The position numbers and the translations under genes were made by a program. Below, one piece after another: positions 56,021-64,000 of a DNA stretch of 64,000 bases. Positions within the stretch are counted from its first letter, which is position 1; every line of letters starts with the position of its first letter. Source of the stretch: Clonostachys chloroleuca (lineage: Eukaryota; Ascomycota; Sordariomycetes; Hypocreales; Bionectriaceae); assembly GCA_037952775.1 (NCBI GenBank), contig JBANAY010000001.1, positions 62,001 through 126,000 of the forward strand. Reading direction: 5' to 3'. Below the pieces are notes generated by a model. That model saw nothing but the letters and a program-made list of their open reading frames with translations. It was not told the origin of the DNA and made no database searches.

Positions 56021-57700
56021 GGCGGGCCAAATGTTTCAAAGACTTGCGTGGGAAGGTGGGGTTTTCAATGTGGAAAAAGCATCAACTAGGGCATTTATGG
56101 GAGTGGGAGTACCCGACGATATTTATAAGGCCTTGTCTACCTCTGGACTCTAGGATTGCAGACCCCAGAACAAGATTGGAAAACCCATGGCGAGGTAGTT
56201 TTCCCTGTCGTTTTCAAATGAGCCCGTATCTATTAGTGCCCGATGTATTAATAGTGCTACTCCATTGATCAGCTCAGTTCCTTATCCCAACTCACGCTGC
56301 ATAGATACCTATCACTCTGCAGTTCTTGCTTTTGCAACAAAATGTCGGTGTGTGAAAGATAGCGATAGACCCAGTCTATATCCTTGCACAATGGACTCTT
56401 AGAACTTGGCCATAAAAGTGTCCCAACCCCTGAATCGAGCAGCTGGCTTGCTAACGTTTTTTGTGAATTTCCGATGTCTCGGCTCCACTCTCCATATTCA
56501 CGCATTGACGCACTACCTGATTCAAGCCTAGCAGGTCTCGAGCCGTCGGCAATGGGCGGTACACCGCAAGATCATCGAACCTCCCTGGCAATAGACAGGG
56601 GCTTCTTCCGATATTCCATTGGAAAGCTTGAGGTCATTGGCAGCTTTGTCTCCACCACCATGATAATCACATTGCTGAAGCGCCCAGTCTTGAAGCAGGG
56701 ATATGCCAATGGGAAATGGATCAATAGTACGGAGTATATATGATATAGTCAAGTTGTTTCGTGGTAATCTCATGACGTGAATGGTAATCCATATCGATCC
56801 AGCTCATAACCTTAACGACAATTTCTCTCAATAGCAGTGGGTTCGTAGGACTAGCACTTGTCATGGGTTCCTCCATGATGCTGAAGTAACACAAGAGATC
56901 TTGTGAAGCAGATGTGGAATATAGAAGAAGATATCCGACTTTTGGTCGAGTTGGGAGCATGCCAATTTATTAGGCGTTGTAGTTATATGTAGGTATGCGT
57001 CATGGCTCAAGGTTTGAGTCGTCTCTCTTGTCAGTAACACGTGTGCTTACTGTTTTTGGGATCTCGACGAACGATTTATTGCTATCATCAACTGAGCATT
57101 GGGCGGCCTTGAGAGAATGAATAGTCCAAGGGCGAGCGAGATAATATGATCATTCATTCTGTTAAGATGTTTGGGTAATTGCATCTCACTGCGTGGGTTG
57201 AGGCTTTGTGATTCAACTCTCCCAAACATGGAATAATTATAATATCTTGCCACAGGATTGCTAAAGCCAAAGATAAAAGTGCCTAAGTATAATGAGTATC
57301 AGTACGGAGCGCTAATCCCTTGAGAACTATTCCATCAGTGTGTGGGTTTACCGTGACCAGCCGCATTTCCCAGCGTTATCTTGATTGTACTTAAATGAAG
57401 AGCAGTCATAATATTACAAGCGAGATGCGCAGCTTCTAGATCTCGTGATAAGTTTACGCGAAATGAAGAAGGAGAAGTTCGAGTGGATTGGTCACGGCAA
57501 TAATGACGATTGTGCAGACAATGCAGAGAAGGAATCGAGTACTAGATGCTCAAAGAGGGAGTCTGAGAAGCAAGGCCTAATAAATCAACATGTAGAGAAG
57601 CTATATACCTAAATAGCTACAGAATCAGGGCTGCACATGGCAACAATCTTTAGACCAAGAGTCCACAAAGCTCCTAGTGATAGGCTAGGCAGGAAAAAGG
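56021..57700. other. Long intergenic stretch, no gene supported
   Basis: Several frames of 70-120 codons (for example 56384-56743) lack splice structure, domain or compositional support. The region includes the promoter of the PaxM-like gene next to 56020. Confidence 0.4.
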
Positions 57701-57990
57701 GGCATTTCAGATGGCAATCATTCAGCCCTGGATCTCAAGCCAGACCCAACTTTCGCAGAAAGATCTCGGCGGCCCTCTCTCCAATGGCACACGCAGGGTT
57801 CATCGGATTAGCCGATACAGCGCCAGGCGCAATGCTCAAGTTGGCGATTTTGAGCCGCTATAGACATTCAGGTTGGCATCTACAAACGCCCATGTTGTAC
57901 GAGCCGAGCGGCTGCTAGTTGAGGCCAATATTCTCATGCAGCTGAAGTGTAACCAAGCCCTTTTGCAATGCGGCTGAGGCTTGGCAGCGG
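57700..57990 (-). pseudogene. GMC oxidoreductase C-terminal remnant
   Basis: On the minus strand the frame reads LKIANLSIAPGAVSANPMNPACAIGERAAEIFLRKLGL and stops. This is the FAD-contacting C-terminal block of GMC alcohol/glucose/choline oxidases (xLSIxPxxVxANxxNxAxAIGExAAdxI). Upstream only VDANLNVY in a neighbouring frame is recognisable. The rest of the gene is gone. Confidence 0.6.
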
Positions 57991-58105
57991 GGCAACGCCT
58001 TCTAATGACTCTCCTCCCAGCTGATACGTGTCTATTGTATTTGAAAATGAGCATATTTGCCATAATACGAAAATCCAGTCATTCTCCCGACACAGCTGAG
58101 CAGAC
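57991..58105. other. Upstream region of the HET gene
   Basis: Short spacer holding the 5' leader of the HET-domain gene. No motif recognised. Confidence 0.3.
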
Positions 58106-60381
58106 ATGTCGCTCTATGAAGAGTGTGTCAAGAGGGTAAGAACTTACGCCTAGATTGAGGGAGGTAATCAATAACATCGGGGTGGTAGGCTGGTGGCGAG
58201 GATCGCGTCTGCGAGAATTGTAAACCTATAGTCAAGTGCTACGACACCGTCCTTGGCGTCAGAGCAGCGGACGACAAGTTGGAGGATCGATGCTACTTTT
58301 CTACGCTACTAGCCGAAGCCTTTTCGCGCTCCGCGACGTGCTGGCATTGCGGATGGGTGGCCTTGGTTGCCTCGACCACCTGGACGAGCGACATTGCAGC
58401 GAATCTCTCATCGCCGAACGCCCAGCTCACCAAGATAGAAATCAACTGGCAGTCCATCTCAGTGTACAAGGATTCCCGGGCTGTGGAGGACCACCCAGTC
58501 ATCGAGCGCATTTGGCTCTCGTATTCGGCGCCCTGGACAGGCTCCGAGAGGAAGACTACTTCATTTTCCAAGTGTCTGGACAAACCACAGAATCTCTCGT
58601 TTGCCCCGGCGGATAGAGGTTTGATTGTCGCGCGCAACGATTCAGTCGAGTGGGCATCCAAGGAGCCGTATGCAGGTCGCATTCGACTAGCAGAGATTGA
58701 CCTCCAGTTACTGAAAAACTGGAAAGACAACTGCATCCGCGATCATGGAGGCACTTGTGATCAAACATTCATGACCCATCGGGCATCACATCTTCGATTT
58801 GTCGATGTGTTGGAGAGGCGTGTCTTTCAAGCTGCGCCCGACGAGGTGACATGGACGGCGTTGAGCTACTGCTGGGGAGGTCCCCAGGAGCATTGCCTGA
58901 AGACATCCAACTTGGATCAATATCAACTACCGGGCTCCTTGCGCGATGATATGCTACCGGCCGGAATAGTTGATGCGATGACGCTCGTTCGAGCGCTGAG
59001 TGAGCGCTATATATGGATCGATAGCCTGTGCATCATCCAAGACGATGACATGGACAAACTCGAGTTTCTACCAATGATGGGCACCATTTACGCCCATTCA
59101 GTCCTCACCATCGTCAATGCGGCCAACGACAAAGTCGCCATGGGCATGCCTGGTGTCAGCATTCCACGACGCATGCAACAGGTACATCAGATGAAAGGCT
59201 TTTGGCTGGTAGAGGCATTAGACCTGCCACATCAACGCTGGGAGGGCTATCTACATGGAAGCACCTGGAACACTAGGGGCTGGGCCTTTCAAGAGGGGCT
59301 CTTGTCACCGCGTTGCCTGATAATTGGCGAAGGCCAGGCTTACTGGCAGTGCAAGGTGAGTTCATTCTGTGAGGACAGTTGCTGGGAGAATCTGCCAGGC
59401 AAGAACATTTATCGGCACTACTCTGGCTCCGAAATAATCAGCAGACTCACTGATTCGAAAGAGGAGAACTGGATGGATCTGTACAAGGATATTCTCGATG
59501 CGTACGCCAAGCGAGAGCTGACATCAGAAACTGACCGCCTAGGCGCCGTGGAAGCCATCCTCGACGTGCTTCGTCGCGATGACGAGGAGGGCTACTTCTG
59601 GGGCATGCCTAGGGGTCATCTAGAAATGGCACTCTCTTGGTCTTCGCACGTTTCACGAAACACAAGGAGAAGCTGTGAGGCAAAGTACATTGGCTCAGGA
59701 AAGCAGGTCCGTTCTGCTCCCTTTCCGACCTGGTCATGGCTAGGCTGGCATGGAGCTACCCCCATGCCGTCGGTGAACAGAGCAGTATTGGGCGGCAGAC
59801 TTGGCTTAAAGTTCTACCGCATCTTGGACGGAGGCGTTCCAGAAGCACTCGTCGATGGTGTCCCCTATGCCGGACCAGAGAGAGACTTTACCAAAAAGGA
59901 CTACATGACACACAGCGACATGTTTGACACCATCGGTTATCCCAGGGGGCTGACGCATCCGTCCTTGGACTATTCTAGGCAGTCAGTCAGGACAACCGAT
60001 ATTCCTGAAAGTGTACTTTCGAGTAAACAAGCTCCGTCGGCACTGTGCTTTTGGACGAGCACGGCGGTCCTCGACATGAAGTACGAAGGTTGGAACGGCT
60101 TTCACCGCTGTCCCCTAATCTCTCTATCACATGGCGATATCAGTCATTACGGCGCCTGGGAGAACGATGAGTCTTTCAAACCGAATGGCCGAGGTAAGTT
60201 CATTGTCATTGGCACCGAGAGGGTTCGCATGTCACATGGAGGCCAAGTGACGGTGAACCTGCTTCTGGTGGACCAGGACGACAATGGGCTATCGTACCGA
60301 CGGCACCTTGTGACCTACACGCCTGAAGAGGTGTGGGACAGTTTCAAGAACCGAAGATGGGAACTGATATTTCTAGCTTGA
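58106..60381 (+). CDS. HET-domain (heterokaryon incompatibility) protein
   Basis: A small first exon (58106-58135, MSLYEECVKR) and an intron ending GGTGGTAG lead into a long second exon (58189-60381), 740 aa in all. Without the small exon the frame has no ATG near its beginning, which decides the start. The N terminus has VCENCK and, 40 residues on, CWHCGWV, a possible zinc site common in this family. The HET core follows: WTALSYCWGGPQ, RYIWIDSLCIIQDD, YAHSVLTIVNAAND, STWNTRGWAFQEGLLSPRCLI. The long C-terminal region (RSAPFPTWSWLGWHG) also matches the family. HET proteins trigger cell death on non-self recognition when paired with a partner allele; nothing here names the partner. Confidence 0.9.
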
Positions 60382-61414
60382 AATCAGGGTGCATAAAATA
60401 AATTCCAATGCCTTTTCCATCCTTTTTCCAAACCTTACTTCATTGTAACAGGACTGATGCCTAGCCAAAAAAGGCTCAACGCTCACCCGGAACAGCAAGG
60501 AACTCCCATACATCTGTGAATCCCAAAACTATCAAAACCTAGTCCAATAAGCTGCCCATCAGGTATGGATACGGGTAGCGGATAACGTACATCAGAGACA
60601 TCATAGTAGGTCCTCGGTCATCACGATATAGGAACAACGCCCAGCCAATCCTAGTCCCTGGGATCACTCTCGCTGGGCGTATCGATTTAAGGGAACATAT
60701 GTAGCCACCAAGCAGCATCTATGTAACTGGTTATATACTTTTGTCCCTTGGTAGGTAAACGTAACATGCAACATTTAGCGTGACCGTGTTAAGCATTTGC
60801 TGGTCACCCCTGTACGGATAAGTGAGGATTTTTCGTTTGTGTCTCAAAACTTGTTAGGCGACATGCTTGGGGTTCTTCCTATCATTGCGTGCTTATCCCC
60901 ACCACTGGGTTGAGACTCGTCTGATTGATTAGAGCCCTGGGACTCCAAGACGCCAAGAATGTTTATGGATTGATGCTGTTCAAGGGTAATCCATACTAGG
61001 ATACAAGATGCGAGGCTGAACGAACCTGAACGAGGGGTAATAAATCAACTCTTTCTCAGAAATCACCCTCTACATCCAGATCCCACAGCCAGTAGTAAGA
61101 TTTGAGATGATAAGAGGATTCATTTTCCAGCCCATATTTGGAAAAGGTATAGGTAATTCTACTTTTCCATCATCAATGTTGCGGCTCAGAGGTACGACTT
61201 GAGACCAACAGTTTCACTCGACCCGAATGGAACAATATCTTAAAAGGACTGGCTTTCAAAATGGCCATCATCCCTCGTCGGAGCATGAACGAGCTGTGAA
61301 AATGCCATTATTCCACTCCAGGCCCATCTTGTCACAAACAAAGCTGCTATTCCATACACCATATCAGGCATATGGAAATTTGATGATAACAATAGAAAAG
61401 TAGAGCTCGGGTCT
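60382..61414. other. Intergenic, no gene seen
   Basis: About 1 kb of balanced sequence without domain-bearing frames. Confidence 0.4.
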
Positions 61415-62142
61415 TTGATCTACCATAATCAACATCTGGAAGATTGTTATATTAAAGAGATCCATGTCGAGCTTAAGACCCAAACACGAATGCCATCCCA
61501 AATGGCAACAATCCCCGTGGGAGCAGCAACACACTCCAAAGCTGTATGCTCTTTCTTTAACGGAGAATACAAGGTATACATCGAACTGACTGGGGATTGG
61601 GGTCCCATGCCTGCGCCATCTCGGCAAATACTCCATCAAGTTTACAGTAGCCCAACCAATCAGGCATATATCTTTTGGGGCTGGTACATGATGCGACAAT
61701 ACTGGACTGGTGCAATGTGGAGGTTTGCGACAAGCAACAAAGAACGAAATAATATCTGGATTAATGTCTGGGTCCGTGCTACGCTTCCAGAATGGAAAAA
61801 AATGTTTCAGAAAAAGATATCATGGATAAAGATTTCTTGGATCACAACTGTTGGTTCAACCGCGGAGAATATCTAGGCACCAAAGTTAGCCGGGATGTCT
61901 GCGGATTGGAACGCAGAAACCTGACATTCGCAATGGCAGACATTGAACCAAAAACGGAGGACCTGCCCAGTCAGGAATTCTGGGAGGTTCTCAGCAACTA
62001 TGTCAAGGCTGTATATTTTACCGTGCTAGCGGACCTGGGGCGCGATGATGACTCCATACCAAACCTACTCAGTCGACCATCGCTGCTCGGAACTTCCCTA
62101 CAAAACTTAGAGTCTGCGTTGAAGAGCCAGATAGGAGATTAA
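61415..62142 (+). pseudogene. Unrecognised coding remnant, two overlapping frames
   Basis: A frame from 61415 to 61876 (VELKTQTRMPSQMATIPVG, YKVYIELTGDWGPM, WGWYMMRQYWTGAMW, rich in Trp and Tyr) overlaps another from 61792 to 62142 (FLDHNCWFNRGEYLGTK, SQEFWEVLSNYVKAVYFTV). Both look like real protein and could be one chain split by a frameshift or unseen intron. No ATG is convincing. Family not recognised. Confidence 0.35.
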
Positions 62143-62154
62143 CTTGATTATGAT

Positions 62155-62590
62155 TATCGTAGCGATATCACCATCGGTTGGAAGAAGATACTGACAGGCA
62201 ATCACATCATGATCCCGTACGGCAGCTCCGCTTCAATGGGCGTGTGTATGGGGCAGGCAGACCCAGACAACTTCCATCCTGAGCGATTCGACAAGGGAAA
62301 CAGGGTGGGCGACCCAACCAAGGGCCCGAGCTGGCCGCCATTTGGGGGCGGCGACACGCTGTGCACAGGCCGCTACATTGCCAGGCCATCAACGCTGAGC
62401 TCTATCGCTCTAGTTCTACGCCGGTTTGATTGGAAGTTGTTGGACAAGCTAGCCCCCTGAGCCTGACATTGTCAGGCCGGTACTTGGCTTGCGGGGCATG
62501 TCGAGCATCTCGGGCATTGAGGACGTGGAAGACTTCATGGTTAAGCTGACGCCCGGTACAGTCAAAAATGCTAGGGTTATTACAGTGTAG
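62155..62590 (+). pseudogene. Cytochrome P450 C-terminal remnant
   Basis: Holds the region after the K-helix: ITIGWKKILTGNHIMIPYG, DNFHPERFDKGNR, then the heme loop PPFGGGDTLCTGR with its Cys, and ALVLRRFDWKLL. After LDKLAP (62460) the frame is shifted by one base and the expected PDIVRPVLGLRGM follows. The membrane helix, I-helix and ExxR are absent. The form of the loop (FGGGxxxCxGR) points to the CYP7/CYP8-like fungal group, as found in several secondary-metabolite P450s. Confidence 0.7.
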
Positions 62591-62950
62591 TGAGCTTTGA
62601 GCTGTTGGCTCTACCTTTTTGTTGGTGGTCCATGCCTCGCAGCATGCATAGCTGAATGAATCCAGCTCCGCCTCACTGTCTTGCCTACTCCCAACAACAT
62701 TATGCTACTCTTGTCTTACAGCGACTGCATATACGGGCCCTTCTCTGTTGGTGCAGTGAGCCCCTGCATGTAGGCCTCCCAACCGAAGAGCCTTCCTTAG
62801 ATTTGTACCGTGGACACTCGCCCAGCACCCAGTCAGAAATAAATAACAAAGCCCCCTCATCCTCTGCTCCGCACTCTTTGCTGGCACATTCTGCGTATCA
62901 GCGATCAGGTTTGCCCGCATCACGAACATCCCATCAACTGATCGCCCAAC
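62591..62950. other. Promoter region of the SDR gene
   Basis: No gene seen. Confidence 0.35.
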
Positions 62951-64000
62951 ATGCCTCCCACACTTTGGAGCCTCTTGACACAATGCTATCCTCCAGCTCC
63001 TCAATTCACCGATAAAGATGTGCCCGACCTAACTAGTAAAGTATGTAGCATCCATGAACATCTTTATTCGCTCTAGTCAAGCAGCCTATTCTAATCGGTT
63101 GATAGGTATACATTGTCACTGGCGCAACATCAGGAGTTGGTAAAGAACTGGCTCGCATTCTATATGCGAAGAACGCCAAGGTTTACATTGCTGCGCGAGA
63201 AGAGAAGGACACCATCAGCAAAATCGAGCAACTTGAGCCAAGCTCAAATGGCAGCCTGGAATTCCTCAAACTAGATCTTGCCGATTTGCGGTCAGTCAAG
63301 GCAGCAGCGGAGTCCTTTCTTGTGGCTGAGACTCAGCTGAATGTGCTATTCAATAATGCTGGCATCATGACAAATGATGGCAAGAATGGGGTAGTCAATC
63401 AGTCAGCACAAGGCTATGAGGAGCAGCTGGCAGTGAATGCCTTGGGCCCATTTCTCTTCACTAAGCTGCTCACCCCTCTGCTCCAAGCTACAGCCGCGAA
63501 GAAGAGCACATGGACAAACGAGGTCCGGGTTATCTTTATTTCTTCTTTTGGAGCAGAAATGTACCACGAAAAACGGGTAGGCATCGATATGGAGAATCTT
63601 GACTACCATCACCCTAAAGCTCCCATGGAGCGCTACGCCATCAGTAAGGTAGGCGTTTGGACATACGGTGTTGAGTTCGCGGTTCAGGGCCGAAGGGATT
63701 ATTGGAGTCCCTGCTAACCCCGGAAACCTACGATCTGATCTCTTCTCAGAGCAAGGCATCCTGCTGAGACTTCAAATGGCACTTATGCACTACCCTCCAG
63801 TCAAGGGTGCCTACACGCAGCTGTACGCAGCCTTCTCGCCTGATATTACACAAGAAAATGCCGGCACTTACGTCTTCCCCTTCGGTCGCATGGGAGAGAT
63901 CTGCAAGGAACTCCACGATGCAGCTGAGCCGGATGGTGGAGTGGACCTGGCGCGTAAGTTTTGGGAGTGGAGTGAGAAGCAGGTTGAGAAGTTTGCCTGA
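62951..64000 (+). CDS. Short-chain dehydrogenase/reductase with internal frameshift
   Basis: Exon 1 (62951-63040, MPPTLWSLLTQCYPP) and exon 2 (63106-64000) meet at a phase-0 intron. Motifs: IVTGATSGVGKEL (TGxxxGxG cofactor site), NVLFNNAGIM, IFISSFG (catalytic Ser), then YAISK (YxxxK). After the active site the frame changes at about 63681: GVEFA is followed in another frame by RFRAEGIIGVPANPGNLRSDL to the natural end KFA and TGA at 64000. Five bases are missing relative to the expected join, so the gene is a pseudogene or carries an assembly error. An intron explanation (GTAGGC to CAG) does not keep the frame. With the bases restored it would be about 329 aa, normal for this large-SDR group. 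Confidence 0.8.

Noticed and set aside
57637..57918. 93-codon plus-strand frame beginning MATIFRPRVH
   Set aside because: The opposite strand carries the GMC C-terminal signature over the same bases.
1..64000. tRNA or rRNA genes
   Set aside because: No tRNA-like A/B box pair with a cloverleaf and no rRNA-like conserved core noticed by eye; a tRNAscan-SE run would be needed to exclude one.

Overview
The window is nuclear DNA of a filamentous ascomycete (Pezizomycotina). Genes are broken by short GT-AG introns of about 50-70 bases with GCTAAC/CTAAC-type branch sites, and the protein families (Zn2Cys6 and C2H2/Fungal_trans regulators, HET, EthD, major facilitator and Baeyer-Villiger families) are typical of that group. 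Gene-rich blocks of balanced base composition alternate with islands that are almost pure A/T. Many broken genes carry C-to-T or G-to-A type lesions. Together this suggests an accessory or subtelomeric region shaped by repeat-induced point mutation (RIP). I cannot name the species.

Region 1 (0.9-13.1 kb) holds apparently intact metabolic genes: a berberine-bridge-type FAD oxidase, a C2H2 regulator on the minus strand, a TRI12-type efflux transporter, a many-intron thiamine-diphosphate enzyme on the minus strand, and a dienelactone-hydrolase-like protein. The last two are divergent and share a promoter containing a minisatellite built on GGGTGGCTAT. Region 2 (13.1-19.3 kb) is decayed: a glycosidase-like fragment, a P450 pseudogene that has lost its ExxR Glu and heme Cys, and a BIM1-like copper-protein gene broken at its 5' end.

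Region 3 (19.6-31.7 kb) is the most coherent system: an anion:cation-symporter-type transporter, a Baeyer-Villiger monooxygenase divergent from a Zn2Cys6 regulator, an EthD-like protein divergent from a cyclase-family metal-dependent hydrolase, and an ABM-like protein divergent from a carboxymuconolactone-decarboxylase-like protein. There is no PKS, NRPS or terpene synthase. All four intergenic promoter regions carry CGGACA half-sites, several as CCGGACA or in palindromes. I infer a co-regulated catabolic or detoxification cluster that takes up a cyclic ketone-type compound, oxygenates it to a lactone and opens and decarboxylates it. The pathway is inference.

Region 4 (31.7-54 kb) mixes pseudogenes (amine oxidase cut by a Tc1-like transposon, phenol-hydroxylase-type FMO, FAH-family hydrolase, P450, fragments of branched-chain 2-oxoacid dehydrogenase E1 alpha and E2, Zn2Cys6 regulator) with intact genes: two secreted proteins, a 688-aa unknown protein with an N-terminal CxxC, and an alpha/beta hydrolase. 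Region 5 (54-64 kb) contains an intact PaxM-like FAD monooxygenase, a GMC-oxidoreductase remnant, a 740-aa HET-domain protein, an unrecognised pair of reading frames, a P450 C-terminal remnant, and a short-chain dehydrogenase with a frameshift that ends exactly at the window edge.
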